Counted from the first letter of the stretch, positions 45,367 to 57,157 are shown. The stretch: DNA of 64,000 nucleotides from Actinernus sp. WN-2022 (GCA_030867875.1 JAOWCC010001634.1:99241321-99305320); one strand, 5' to 3'. The notes: generated by a model from the sequence alone, not told the origin. Made by a program: numbers and translations.

Positions 45367-45840
45367 TAACGGGGACATGGCCGTGGAATAACGAACATTT
45401 AACGCTGCATTTTTCCGGTGGAACGGGGAAAGTAACGATTTGTAAAATTTGCGGGGATTTTAGCGGTGGTTGTAACGTCAGCCACGACAGAGCGGGACTG
45501 GGACCGAGCATCAACAACGTGTATCAAACATGGCGGACTCTAGGGACACCCAAAAATCGTAGTTAATTTAAACTGGGTGTTTCCATCAGAGGCAGTGTTT
45601 ATGTTAAGTCACGAGTAGTAGATGAGGAAGTGTTTATTATTACACACTCTTTGTTACATGTATTTGCGCGTCACGGCAAAATATCAGATTTTAAAATATA
45701 TTTAAACGCAGCTGCATGACATTTCCTTTATATTCCTTTGTCGCATTGTGTTTTTTTTGTTGACAAACAATGGTTTCTGATAAACAAGACAATGGTGGAG
45801 ACTGTAAAAGTGCGGAAATCATGTATAGTAATAGAAAATG

Positions 45841-45990
45841 TACAGGGGCGGATCCAGGATTTTGTGAAAGGGGGGTTTGCAAAAGGATATTTTTTAAATC
45901 TAGAGATTTTAAAATTGAATTTACAGTGATTTACAGGAATCATAGTGGGTGTTGCAACCTCCGAAACCCCTCCTCTGGATCCGCTAGTGA
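45841..45990. mobile_element. hAT-type MITE, ~150 bp
   Basis: Begins CAGGGGCGGATCCAGGA and ends CTCTGGATCCGCTAGTG: imperfect TIRs of the widespread CAGGGGCGGATCCAGG class of hAT MITEs. No coding sequence. Confidence 0.65.
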
Positions 45991-46029
45991 TGTGCTACAT
46001 AATTTTTTTTTTCAAATAATGGAACAACA

Positions 46030-46262
46030 GATTTAAAGTGCCCCTACGATCAAATTTTGACATATCAATTTTTTCTCATATTCGTAAAGTAGAGTGGCTA
46101 TATTATTACCAATTCAAACCGTTTTTCGATACGACGACGGAAAGTCTTATTTTTTTAACTCCGAATCTTGAATTTTACGTCCGCATTAATAAGCGAACCT
46201 GTTCCTGTGGGCAAGGAATGCCTGGTCATTTTTTAGCGTACGTGACGTCATACACTTAAGGT
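46030..46262 (+). repeat. Inner inverted repeat, partner at 61290-61535
   Basis: Starts TTAAAGTGCCCCTACGATC and ends with AGCGTACGTGACGTCATACA. The inverted partner has the same start and end words with a diverged middle of similar length (about 200 bp). A shorter echo of the start (TTAAAGTGCCTATAACCCC) marks the left end of the THAP element at 47.23 kb. Confidence 0.6.
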
Positions 46263-47014
46263 TATCGTATACCTTCAGGGTACTGTTCCGGATAAAATTA
46301 AGTAGCGTCTCGAATATTCGTCGTATTTAGATAAATTATACCTCATTTAAAGCTTATAAAATTGGCTACAACGATATACCTAAGGTTTGTAATTTTGATA
46401 AAAGTGCGATTTTTAAATAAACTTCTTTTCCGAACAAGCGAGTTGGTTTCCAAGAGCTCCAACTCCACGGCAATTTAATTAATTTAAGATCTGTTTGCTT
46501 TTCTGGACTCCCACAGACCTTGTTTACGAAACAGTGTTGGTGATTGTGGAAATTCGAAGCCGTTCTGAAGATATTTTGGTCTTCGTGAAACTGCTAACGC
46601 GCAACCAAATATAGATGCGGGAATCGCTCTCATGATCAGCGCCTCTATTTTAAAAATTAAAAAAATCGCCGACGAAATTTTTGGTTGATATAAATTGCGA
46701 ACAATCTGTGAAAATGTGAAGTAATTCGCACAAATTCGCGTCGAGTTGGAGCTTTTTTCAAACTATGTTTAGAACGAAAATAGAAAGTCAAGAAAACGCT
46801 CTGAAAAGTTTTAGCCGGCCGGCGAGACTGATACTTTCAACCAGTGACTGGGAAATGTCACAGTCAAAACTTCCCACAACAACACGTGTGGCTACTTTTC
46901 CCATACAAACCTTCACGCGAACTAACATATGTAGTAAGAAAGTGTACCATTTTCCCGCTTTGAAAAGCAAACAAAACGTTTTGAATAGAAATAATCAAGG
47001 TATCAGGTATCAGG

Positions 47015-47234
47015 ATGGCCGCGGGTTCTAAGCGCTCCTCAAAAGATTTAAATAATTCCCTCTCGAGTACTCCTGCCAAGCCAACAAATAAACAAGCCAA
47101 GAAGTTAAGTATGGAAGAACACGATTTTAGATCCTTGATGTCAACAATTAACGAAATGAACGCCAAACTCGACAAATTGGACATGATCCAAAGTCACCTA
47201 GAAAGAGTAGACGCCGACATAGCTGACCTTAAAG
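47015..47234 (+). pseudogene. LINE ORF1, N-terminal part
   Basis: ATG 47015 (MAAGSKRSSKDLNNSL), then a basic Ser/Lys-rich head and a coiled coil (MSTINEMNAKLDKLDMIQS). The frame continues to ADIADLK and is then cut by the THAP-element insertion. It resumes at 51682 (VHDSVSDIEKKQSEHSKM) with the same heptad pattern, which shows that the two pieces were one protein, an RNA-binding chaperone-type ORF1p. Confidence 0.75.
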
Positions 47235-47521
47235 TGCCTATAACCCCAAATTTGAAGTATTTTTAATAAAATCTTTACATCCTTCTTATCAATAATTCGA
47301 AGAGAAAAAAAGGAAAAAAGTAAGAGTTCGACCTTATTTCTGGGGTCAAACATTGTAAAACAACCCGATTTGGGCACCCTGTCCCAAATGGCCGTCAGCT
47401 GGAGTCTGGAAGTAGCCTGGGAACGAAACCGGAAAGCAACGTCATAGTAGTGAGAGAAAGCGAACAACCAACAACAAAGACAGTAAAAACAGAGCGAACC
47501 GAGCTAATAACTCGATTTGAA

Positions 47522-47848
47522 ATGCCAAACAGATGTGTATTTGGGGGCTGTAGGAATGAGCAAGACTCAAAAAAGGATAGCTCTAACACAAGGTCCCGTT
47601 TTTAAGCGATGATCGGCCAGAAGCAAAGAAGAGAAGACGCCAGTCGTTGAGGTTCGTGCGAACAAAGCGAGCGAAGTGGGAATCGACGAAGAATTCCAGC
47701 GTTTGTTTGGTTCACTCCAAGCCGGAAGACTTTATAAGATTTTCTTTAGTCCTGGACTCTACGCCAAGACTGAAGTCGGTTGAATATGGAGTTGTTCCTA
47801 TTCCATCAGTCCATGCCATCGAAACCGATAAGCCATTCTCCGACTTTG
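47522..47848 (+). pseudogene. THAP-domain gene, exon 1 (frameshifted)
   Basis: From ATG 47522: MPNRCVFGGC supplies the first Cys pair. After a shift near 47586: HKVPFLSDDRPEAKKRRR, FVRTKRAKWESTKNSS and SVCLVHSKPEDF (the C-x2-H pair), then LKSVEYGVVPIPSVH. This is the C2CH THAP zinc finger, a DNA-binding fold found in transposases and host factors. The conserved Trp after the RRR stretch appears replaced by Ser. It ends at a consensus donor (GTAAGT) in phase 1. Confidence 0.75.
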
Positions 47849-47896
47849 GTAAGTGCTTTTGTATTTAGTTTGCATGGCAATACAGATTTATACAGT

Positions 47897-47998
47897 AGCC
47901 TCCTAGTCCTATAAGCCGTTATGTAGCGCTTCCGTTCACTCCATTCCCCGGAATGGAGTGAAATGGAAGCGCTACAAAACGGATACTATACGAGGCTA
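47897..47998. repeat. Hairpin MITE in THAP intron 1
   Basis: Arms AGCCTCCTAGTCC with TGTAGCGCTTCCG, and TGGAAGCGCTACA with ATACGAGGCT, fold around CATTCCCCGGAATG. About 102 bp, noncoding. Confidence 0.7.
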
Positions 47999-48180
47999 GC
48001 AATACAGTGGAACCTGCATGTATAAAGAAGTTCCTAGGGAAAGGAAGAAAACTTCATTATGACCGGGTTCCACGTACTGAACATTGTTTTCACCACAAGT
48101 GTATTAAACTAAGAGTGCATGTTATATTGTTATTTAGTATGAGGGAAATAACCGTGAATAAATCAGACAACTTTCTTTAG

Positions 48181-48288
48181 ATGACACCTGCACCTATGGA
48201 CAGGACACCATGCTTAAGCCAAGGGCAGAAGCAACCCAGAAGAGACAACAAAGGATGACTGTTATAGATGTTCCCCCTTCAGCTCCAG
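48181..48288 (+). CDS. THAP-domain gene, exon 2
   Basis: Preceded by a pyrimidine-rich acceptor (CTTTCTTTAG) and followed by donor GTAATT. Reading in the phase left by exon 1 gives DDTCTYGQDTMLKPRAEA and then MTVIDVPPSAP without a stop. The phase match on both sides supports a real exon. The segment is a low-complexity linker after the THAP finger. Confidence 0.6.
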
Positions 48289-48643
48289 GTAATTCAAATT
48301 GTTTTTTTTGCACAAAAGAAACTATTCAAATTCTGAAAATATTCAAACAAAATCGAGTCTGTGCTAATCACACCTTCTGTGTTTGTCCTCCAATAACACC
48401 TAGCTCTTGCTCAAGCAGTGCATATACACCTACATGTATCAAACTGTTGGACATGTAATATAAAGGTATACTGCTTGTTTAGTCTTTCGAGACTAAACAA
48501 AATATTAAAATACCAGCTGGAAACGTATAATATTACACTGTAAGTTAATTTGTATTAAAAACGAAACCAGTGCTTTATTTACCATAAACCAATATATATA
48601 TATACCCATAACTAACTTAATAATAGTTATTTTTGTATTTTAG

Positions 48644-48739
48644 TGACAGAAGTTCCAGTTCCACTTGCTGTAAGGCCCACAAAAACCAAGGCAAAACCCA
48701 TTGCTCAGTGTGCAAGAAACCTATTAAATTTAAATTAAT
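48644..48739 (+). CDS. THAP-domain gene, exon 3 (possibly terminal)
   Basis: Acceptor TTTTGTATTTTAG, then in phase VTEVPVPLAVRPTKTKAKP followed by IAQCARNLLNLN and a stop. It may instead splice onward near 48715. No catalytic domain follows, so the gene is either short or decayed. Confidence 0.5.
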
Positions 48740-50229
48740 TAAATTTTTAATCTCTAAATTATATATTGTTTCTTTTTTTGAATTTATTTGTGGAACTCTG
48801 TAAACTAGCTTGTAGCTAAGTATGTCCTCCTCGTTAAATAAAGTATTGTATTGTGTAAACCAATGAAAGAGCATAAAGGTGTTGTTGATTGTCCAAAGAA
48901 CAACCCTTGTCCCCTTATAAGTACAGAGTGAACCAGAAATGTCTACCAGCTATCTCAGTGATTTGATATTTTATCAATGGACAATCTAGGTAGCAATATA
49001 TTATACTGTCAACTTCCATAGGCTAATCACTCCTGTGACCAGCTCAGTGAAATCGATTGCCCTATTTCATTGGCATGACATCAAAACAAATAGATGAAAG
49101 CCGCCATTCTTATTATATTGGGAAAATTAGCCAATTTGAAGGAAGGCAATCTATGGCAGAACAGCTTTATTTTGTATGTCTGTTGTTAAAGACGAGTGTT
49201 TTGACCCCCTAAGATGGCAGCTGTGTCTATCATGTGACACCATAATTAAATAGGGCAATTGAATTTGAGGCTTAGAGGGGCTATGTCACGGTACTATGCA
49301 TGTATGGAGTCAGTGTTCGATCCCCCTCCTTCAATGCTGGATTGAAAGTATGTTCATTATTTTACTTGAATAATGTATATTTACACAGTTTATTAGTCAT
49401 TTTTGAATATTTGCTTTGATTTTTACCATCCCACACGTGCGCGAGATTCGTCAGTTCATATGAGAATCTCTGATAATGAGTGTGTCCGGCCCGGACATCT
49501 AATGTAATGGTCTCTCACCATGACACAGTTCCTTTAAGGTTAGGCCAGAGCATTGAAAACATGTCCATCTTGTAAAAGGGGTTAGTCAGATTTTACTGTT
49601 TTCCAATTTACTACTCAAACATTTAAATTTTAATATTATAATACTATTTTCAAAATTTGTGTAAAATTATAGAAAGGAACACAGGGTGCAATGCAAGTGC
49701 TTTCCAATAGCCCAGGGCTAGTAGTTTCGCTTGTCAGGGTAGTGATTCCTGTTCACAGGTTGCCTGAATGGACATAATTATATGGACATACATGTAGGTT
49801 AATAGCCCACATTCGATTTCTGCTTCACTTCTCACACACAAAAGTTCTGGGGCATAATTAAATTCATTATTGTTATTTCATTAATCACTGCACATTATTC
49901 TCCAGAGCCTTGTACATGTATTGAATCATTTGTATGTGACCAGTGAAGCATTTATCAAAAGTGGCCAATGGCACTGAAAGTTTGACTGTTCATTGTTGTT
50001 CTCCTTAAAGTTTATATAAGTTATGAAGTACTTTCATCTTCATCTTCTTCAAATCCAGTGAAGGTTTCTTTCCCAGCATTGAATTTTGTCCTGATTGTGT
50101 CACATGTACATGCTAGTAGAGGAATTCTATTGTTGCCCAGATAACCGTAGACTAACTGGATGTACTCTCTGTATGAGACAACTCGTAGAAATCTGTAAAT
50201 AAAGAAGTTTATATGTTAGTACCAATTGT

Positions 50230-50660
50230 TTGATACAGTTGAAGCCCTTTGTGAAACTGCCCTTGTAGGTGACCAGCTCCCCTCAGAGACCACTCTTGTG
50301 CTCTGTAGTAACCAGCCACTCTCATAAGTGACCACCGCGCGTACCACCACCTTTGGAATTTTTCTTTGTTTTTAAACTCTTGTAAGTAACCGCTCCAGAG
50401 ACATGATCCCAGACTGTGCAATGAGTCAACTAAATATAAATATGCACTAGCATTTTGCAACAATATTCTTATTATATCTGACATTCATGCTGTTACAGTA
50501 GAGTAGTACAGTATTGTATACTGTGATATCAGTCGCACTATATATGTATCCCCATGGGTGTGGTGTGTGCAAGCTCTCATAAGCGAGCAACTACTCCTGA
50601 TTCCAGTTCTGACTAGTTATGAGCACCTTTTCCTGATTCCCAGTGTGGTTGCTTACGAGA
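50230..50660. repeat. Degenerate short-unit repeats (GTGACC/AAGCGAC type)
   Basis: Recurring words such as CTCATAAGTGACCACC, CTTGTAAGTAACCGCTCC and CTCATAAGCGAGCAACTAC suggest a decayed tandem repeat with units of roughly 20-30 bp, on both strands. The open frame through it is not a gene. Confidence 0.5.
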
Positions 50661-51211
50661 GCTACTATTTTTAATTAACATGCACGATAGATCAAAATAC
50701 TCTGATAAACCTTCCACTTTCCTGGTCTCAGACTAAACACGGAACTGTGTTCATTGATTTCAATTCATACCTTGGTCATTATTGAGCATTATTAATGCCT
50801 GGTATAAATCTTTCCTTACATATTAGTATGTAGTGTTGGATCTAGGATGTGCCATTGTGGGATGTTTCCCGCTAAAACATATAGAGTTGGTGCATGTTTC
50901 TCAATTGAGAGGGCCAATATGGTGCACACTGAATTTCCACGAACTGTAAAATATTATCAAAAAAGTAAATTCCGAAAAGGGTAAATATAAGAGGAATTAC
51001 GATATTAGGATACGATAGGCAACTAGTTCCTGTAAAAACGATATTAGGAAACTGTTTATCGTATCTTCATTTATAGCGATTCTTACAAGTACATGTAAAT
51101 AAAGGCTTATATGATTGTTGCGATTGCAAGGATCACTGGATTCTTTTGCGGCCACGGGAAGCCCATGAAGGGCTATGATAACTTATTTTAATTTTGGACA
51201 GTTTAACTCAC

Positions 51212-51423
51212 CAGCTTTTCCTTGCTTCGAGGCCTTCCACTGAACCGATTCTGGAGGTCTCCGTCTGTACTCTTATAACCCATTCTTCATCGGCGAGTGG
51301 CTCACCGCGCCGTCCGCTCTCTTCGCCGGCAGATTCTTCTGCTTCAAGCTCATAGTTGATAAAATTTAGCTCGGAATTGTCCGATGAACAACTGTCTTCA
51401 GATTCGGAGCCTGACGAAGACAT
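51212..51423 (-). CDS. Candidate first exon, acidic N-terminus
   Basis: ATG at 51421-51423 begins MSSSGSESEDSCSSDNSELN, continues with ELEAEESAGEESGRRGEPL and EEWVIRVQTETSRIG, and reaches a consensus donor GTGAGT at 51211. Very acidic and Ser-rich, probably a disordered N-terminus. Partner exons to the left were not identified. It may be the second gene of the THAP element. Confidence 0.45.
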
Positions 51424-51681
51424 TTTGTCAAAAAGTCCAGCAGAAAATTACAGAACTTACGACGCAAATAAGAAAGAACGAACCAAAAGTATATGAGAGA
51501 AGCCTTTGTCACGTGACATGTCTCCCTACTATGACGTAACTAGTCCCAGACCCCACCAAGTCGCTAAGATGACGGTAAAAGTTCACGGCTCTCAACTTTG
51601 AAAAGCCGTAAAAAAAAGAGAAATGCTTTAAAACCATTATTTTTTTCGGGAAGTTGCATATTTTAGCATTCCTTCACGAAC

Positions 51682-52194
51682 GTGCACGATTCCGTAAGCG
51701 ACATCGAAAAGAAACAATCTGAGCACAGCAAAATGATTTCCGATCAAGTTAAAAAGATCAGTAACATCGAAGAGATGAACGTGAAACTACATCGAGAAAT
51801 GGTCGACATGAAAGCTTACTCAATGCGAAGCAATCTGGTATTTTACAACATAAAGGAAACCTCTGACGAAAATCCATATGTGGTCGTCCTAAAAACCTTA
51901 GAAGACAAGCTCCAAATCAGTGAACCAGCATCCATTGAAATTGAAAGGGCCCATCGAATAGGGAAACCTAGGGATGACATTTCTAAACCAAGGCCATTGA
52001 TTGCAAAATTCTTGCGTTATCAAGATAAAGAATTTATCAGAAAAAAGGCCTATCTCCTGAAAGGCACAAACATCGGAATTAGCGAGCAGTTCCCAAAAGA
52101 GATTGCTGAGAAAAGAAAGATCCTTTACCCTCTACTAAAACAAGCTAAGAAAGAAGGGCACAAGGCTTCGATGATCAAAGACAAGAGTCTTGGT
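51682..52194 (+). pseudogene. LINE ORF1, C-terminal part
   Basis: Continues the coiled coil (VHDSVSDIEKKQSEHSKM), then an RRM-like segment (SMRSNLVFYNIKETSDENP) and the CTD with IEIERAHRIGKP, RPLIAKFLRYQDKEF, GTNIGISEQFPKEI and LYPLLKQAKKEGHKAS, the L1-type ORF1p pattern. It is interrupted at about 52195 by the second foldback; a short continuation may follow at 55127. Confidence 0.8.
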
Positions 52195-52494
52195 AAAGTG
52201 CGAGTCAGCGAGTCAGCGAGTCAGGGTGCGAGTCAGCGAGTCAGCGAGTCAAGGTGCGAGTCAGCGAGTCAGGGTGCGAGTTAAAAAAAATAACCGAACA
52301 CAACTAAATAAACTATTTACAGTGCGTGATGTGCATCATGAAACGCATGACCCCGGTTTTGACTCTATGAACGAGTGATATAGTACAGCATTAACGGTTT
52401 TGTTTTGTTTGGCTATGGTTTCTAGGTTCGACTCTGTTCGTTTTTCTCCGTTCTTTCGGAATCAGTATTCTCCAAATACAGAACAGAACCGAGA

Positions 52495-52550
52495 TGGTCA
52501 TGAACAGAACCGAGATGAACAGAACCGAGATGAACAGAACCGAGAAGTTT
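52495..52550 (+). repeat. 15-bp tandem repeat, about 3.5 units
   Basis: ATGAACAGAACCGAG repeated almost perfectly. Related GAACTGAG words recur sparsely at 53610-53880. Confidence 0.85.
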
Positions 52551-52884
52551 AGAAATGAGCGAACTGGAGAACAGAAGAGAGTCTGAGCTGAACCCGACAA
52601 CAACAAGTCTTTATTCATACTCTGTCTTGTATTTACATGGAGTCTAGTAAATGTAATTGCCATAAGGAGAAAAAAAAATCGTCTGGTATCCCGAAATATA
52701 TTTTTATAGACATTATAATATGGGTCAAACTAATAGCGAAAAAAATAAAGAAAACATAATATATATCTATATATAACATACAACACAATTGTATATTATC
52801 ACACTCGATATCAATAACACTAAACACTAAACACTAAATGACGATGAAACTACACACAGATATTAAAGGCTGAATCTGAATAAC

Positions 52885-53410
52885 TTTGCTTCGAGAGGAC
52901 CGGGAATTTGGAAATTAAATACCTCCCTATTGAAGGAGAATGAATACGTTACCGAAATTGAAAACTTGATTGAGGAAATCAAAGAAGAAAAAGATAACTT
53001 CGGAACCCAGGGAATGTGGTGGGATTACTTAAAACTAAATGTTTAGAAGAAATCAATTGAGTTCAGTAAGAGGATAAAAAGAGAATTAATTCGCGAACGA
53101 AATAGAATAACAAAACAATTGATAAAAGCTAAAACCAGACTAGCTAGAGGCGATGCGACAGCGAGCCGTGACATTTTGACCCTGGGAAGCCAGTTAAGTG
53201 CTATCGAAAAAAAAAAACTCGAGGGGGTCAACTGATTAGAAGCCGATCCAAATGGATCGAAGAAGGGGAAAAAACCACCCGGTATTTCTTCAACCTAGAG
53301 AAAGGACACAGGGGTAATAATCACGTAGGTTCATGTTTCGACAAAAACAATAAAGAAGTCAATTCCACCGAAGAAATATTAACTACCTTGCACGGGTTTT
53401 TAAACTTGGG
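52885..53410 (+). pseudogene. Tx1/L1-type LINE ORF2 fragment
   Basis: RGPGIWKLNTSLLKENEYV, then GTQGMWWDYLKLNV, a stop, KKSIEFSKRIKRELIRERN and, after a shift in an A run at about 53208, SKWIEEGEKTTRYFFNLEKG. This is the endonuclease-RT linker of the L1/Tx1 clade, unlike the other LINEs here. Heavily truncated. Confidence 0.7.
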
Positions 53411-54920
53411 GAGGGAGGTAGGGAGATGCAAATACAAGAGTTAGAAGAGAAGATGGAATATAAGAAGAAAAAAATGAAATTAGTAGTTCTCTATGAGCTG
53501 TTTTTTTGAGTCTAGGTTTGAAGAGTTCAGTTCCTTGACTGAATTGTCTTACTTTCTTCGGAAAGTGAGTTCCAGATTACAGCACCTTTACATCTTAAAC
53601 TGAATTTACTGAACCCGGACTAGCGTATGGACATGATTAGAAATGAACCGAGAAAACTGAACTGAGTGCATGAATAGAAGAAATAGAACAAGAATCCGAA
53701 CCCGATGTTGAAACTGTTTGACGCCCATACACAAAAAACTGAACTGAGTATAAAATAGTATTTATCGAACTGGAAATGACATGAACCAACTAGGAGGGCA
53801 AAGAAGAAAAGTATTGTATCAGAAAAAAAAATGACAGAACAAGAAAAACGAGCGAAACTGAACTCTGAGAGGAAATTATAAAACTGACCGGACCCCTGTG
53901 GAAACATCAACAAAGCGACTTTCATTGGTTCTCGCTGAAAAATCGATGGAAACAACGGGAAAGAACTTAAATGGTCAAGAAGAAAATAATTAAGCTTGCA
54001 AAAGAAAAGGAATAGCGCTTAGCCGGACCGCAATGAAGAACCGGTGTCACAACGGACCGCGTGAAGAACCGGAATTGTCGAATTTGAACTGTCGCCGGAT
54101 AGCATACAAATTTCGTTAGGGCATCTTAGTTCGCGCACCGGTCTATCCGGAGGGGCCGATGTGAGAGTTCTATGGCTTATAAACCAAAGAGTCGCCATAG
54201 AGAAATATGCCATACCTGAAAATGTCGCCATACCTGAAAATCCGGGAATTAGCACGTCAAATGGTTGTTTAATTGAAAGAGTTAAATCCTACAAAGACCC
54301 TCCTACAAATGTCTAGGCGTCCACGCTGATTTTAAATCTAGAGGTACAGGAGCTTCGAATACATGCTACAAAACGTGCATTTATAACGCCGTAAAAAATG
54401 GTTTCAAAGTTTCCTGGCATCCCACTGAACTTTGTTGACACAATTAACTTATCTGTCATTAAGAATGTCATTTTTCCAGTATTTGATGTTGAGCAGTAGG
54501 TATGGTGAAACACGATGCCATGTTGTTCATGGATTTTGCGCGCTTCAGTGAAGGACTACGCAGACCACGATAGTTAACTCTTCAGTGCGATCAGTATATG
54601 AGTATATCGCAGTAGACAAGTTCAATTTTAGCGTTACCATTGTCATGGTATTTCACAGAAATCATGAGTGCACAGAGAAGGCAGCGTAAAGAAACAGACC
54701 AAACCAGTGCAATAACTGTTACGGAAGATCGTGTTCGGTTTCAGTTGCCGGGAAAGAGATTACGACCCTGAATAAGAAGCGGGAAGACATTTCCAGATTT
54801 AAATAACCGATCACGCTTGTATGGAGCCTGTATTTTATAACTGTCACAACAATTGTTTATTTTGCAATCGATGTAATTACGAAAACATTGCTAAAGTGTA
54901 TATAATATTCTATCAAAACT

Positions 54921-55002
54921 ACGGAAGCCTAGAAGGGACGGAAGCCTAGAAGGGACATTCATTCAGTCTCGAAATGAATGTCCCTTCTAAGCTTCCGTAC
55001 AA
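54921..55002. repeat. Hairpin with internal tandem duplication
   Basis: TACGGAAGCCTAGAAGGGAC, with CGGAAGCCTAGAAGGGA duplicated, pairs with GTCCCTTCTAAGCTTCCGTA. A GACATTCATT stem extends it. Located near the right foldback arm. Confidence 0.75.
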
Positions 55003-55283
55003 AACTGTAAATTTGATTAATTTGACCCTGACTCGCTGACTCGCACCCTGACTCGCTGACTCGCACCCTGACTCGCTGACTCGCTGACTCGCACCCTGAC
55101 TCGCTGACTCGCTGACTCGCACTTTGTCATGGTCAACAATACCACGGGAAATAAGACCGGAAGTAGAACTATTTTTACTCTCGCAATCTTACACATGAAC
55201 TATGTATGTATATAACTATATATTATATAGCTTCCTGTTTATTTTCATTCTTATTTCATACCTTTACTACTTTATTCTAAGCC

Positions 55284-55640
55284 ATGTCTATATCTAGCCT
55301 AAATACATGTTCTTCTTACGGTTTTCTATTAACTAAATACCAAAAGGTCATAATATGCCAACAATGTGCAAACGAATATCACTTAAAACCAGCATGTGTC
55401 AAAATCGATAAGAACGGCCTCAATAACGTAGCAACAAATAACTCTCGCTTTGTTTGTTATCAATGCTTAGAAGAATGTTTTCCATTCAATAATCTCAACA
55501 ATCAGGACTTTAAAGATACACTAGAAAACTTAAATAGCAACTTAACTGAAAAAGATATTAATAGACTTGATGACTTGGTATTTAATCCTTTTAAAACACT
55601 GCATGATGACAAAAAGGGTTTAACGGCAATGAAGACGTGT
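55284..55640 (+). pseudogene. LINE ORF2 start: PHD-like cysteine-rich domain
   Basis: ATG 55284 (MSISSLNTCSSYGFLL), then CQQCANEYHLKPACV and RFVCYQCLEECFPF, a Cys/His spacing like a PHD finger. It continues LTEKDINRLDDLVFNPF, which is also seen in the dead copy at 19.9 kb. A frameshift near 55625 separates it from the endonuclease frame. The order finger, endonuclease, RT suggests one original ORF2. Confidence 0.65.
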
Positions 55641-55947
55641 CTACTATTCCTTTTGAAACCCCTATAAATAATAAATACTATACTTCAAACGACTTTATTG
55701 ATTTGACAAAAAACAATAACATACCAGAAGAAAATGTGTCTCTCCTTCATCTTAATATACGAAGCTTACGTAATAAATTTGATTCACTTCTAAATTATTT
55801 AAACCTACTAAAGTTTCCCTTCTCGTTAATAGCATTAACAGAAACATGGTTAAAAGATGACTTGAACGAAAACTTTGATATACCTGGTTACAAAATGATA
55901 AATCTCAACAGAAATGACAAAATCGGAGGTGGAATATGTATTTTTAG
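55637..55947 (+). pseudogene. LINE ORF2: endonuclease first half
   Basis: YYTSNDFIDLTKNNNIPEE, then LLHLNIRSLRNKFDSL, ALTETWLKDDL (catalytic Glu block) and KIGGGICIF. Cut by the TATTCAC-type insertion; the second half resumes at about 57158. Confidence 0.8.
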
Positions 55948-57053
55948 TATAATTTCATCAGTGAATATAGAGATTCCCGTGCTTTGATTGGTCGAGAATT
56001 ACGTCATATGTCGCTATATTCACCTGCAGAGCGCCTGGAGGTGAATATAACATACAAAGAATTTACCAAAATGGCCGCTCGCATATTTACCGATGTTTCT
56101 CACGAACAAATAAATATTATGAAAGAAAAAGCTTTTCCAAAACCCACCAAAGAAGCAAATTAATAAGTATGGCTAAACTAGAAGTTTCACTAGTTTTTTA
56201 ATCCACAAGCCTTCATAAACAAAGTTTACTTACGAGTTTCAGGTTGAGTTTATTCGGTCCTCATGTCTTCATGAATAATTTGAATTACAAATTTTCACAA
56301 GGAAATAACGTCCGACTTTGAGCAATAAATAAGGCAACGAGACCTTGTCCTACAAAAAATTGGGAGCGGTTCGACTCGAAAAGAGTGTACTTACTTGAGT
56401 TATTTTCCTCGTGGTTCTTGATAGAAAAACAACAAGTTGTATGTAGTTTCATTCACGGAGCCGGTTGTATTTATAGTGTTAACTGTTATGCTCTTCTCTC
56501 GCCGCTCTCCGTGTGTTTTCAAGCTTTATCTCATACCGAAATCATTTGTCTCTTGATTTACCATTGTCTTTGATTCTGTGATGGCTATAAACCACAAAAC
56601 TAGTTCGTAGTTTCCAGGAAATTTGTCCTTTGAAGTGAACTCATCAAAGCGGTTCCTTTCGATAGATTTTCAGTCGCCGTGGCAGATTTTCAGTTTTGCC
56701 CATTTCCACTCATTTTCGCTGCATTTCCTCTCTTTGTAACACGGTGCGAGGTCTCAAAAGTGAAGACTGCTGCTTCAACTTGAATTCTAGTGTGCATTTG
56801 GACTGTTTTTTTGGTATTTCCAACTTTAGAAAATCCATTCTTGTAGTCCCTGCAAGTCCCGTACTCCCGTGTCGAGTCGGTTTGTGCAATGAACCGGGTA
56901 GACCGGTTAGCGACACGTGATTATCCAAATGTTTGTCACAGAACTATTTTGTCACGCGCTTGAGCTTGTAAAACTTATAAAAGGGTCGGAAGTCAGACTA
57001 TTATATTGTCTAGTTTTAATTTCTCTGATATTCACTGATGAAATTATACTAAA
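55943..57053. mobile_element. TIR element with TTTAGTATA termini, ~1.1 kb
   Basis: Left end TTAGTATAATTTCATCAGTG and right end CACTGATGAAATTATACTAA are inverted copies. It is inserted in the LINE endonuclease. The interior is noncoding and contains GATTGGTCGAGAATTACG. Related ends (TTTTAGTATATACCACA) flank an element at 63179-63371. Confidence 0.65.
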
Positions 57054-57054
57054 A

Positions 57055-57157
57055 CAATTATTCACTTCAGTCTCAGTGACTATTGGTGAATATTTACCTC
57101 GACTTCGTCTCGGTAAATATTCACCAATAGTCACTTCGACTTCAGTGAATAATTGTT
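57055..57157. repeat. Perfect hairpin, ~44-bp arms
   Basis: CAATTATTCACTTCAG and GTGACTATTGGTGAATATTTACC are mirrored on the other side of TCGACTTCGTCTC. It is joined to the right end of the TTTAGTATA element, and both lie within the same LINE interruption. A similar hairpin is at 63077-63178. Confidence 0.8.

Larger units (their letters stand above)
47235..51681. mobile_element. 4.4-kb insertion carrying a THAP gene and a second gene
   Basis: Interrupts ORF1 of the LINE. GTGC occurs at both junctions (47234-47237 and 51682-51685), possibly a short target duplication. A spliced THAP-domain gene begins near the left end on the plus strand, and an acidic first exon begins near the right end on the minus strand, so both are transcribed inward. 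That layout suits a two-gene DNA transposon of a THAP-bearing group (P, Kolobok or ISL2EU types are candidates), but no catalytic domain is visible and terminal inverted repeats are not clear. Confidence 0.5.
52195..55126. mobile_element. Second foldback element, 2.9 kb, AGTCAGCG-repeat arms
   Basis: Arms: 52199-52281 (GCGAGTCAGCGAGTCAGG units of 8 and 16-18 bp) and 55025-55125 (the reverse complement). Both ends share AAAGTGCGAGTC and its complement. Inserted in LINE ORF1. There is no transposase; the interior carries a Tx1/L1 fragment and low-complexity repeats. A target duplication was not found. Confidence 0.7.
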
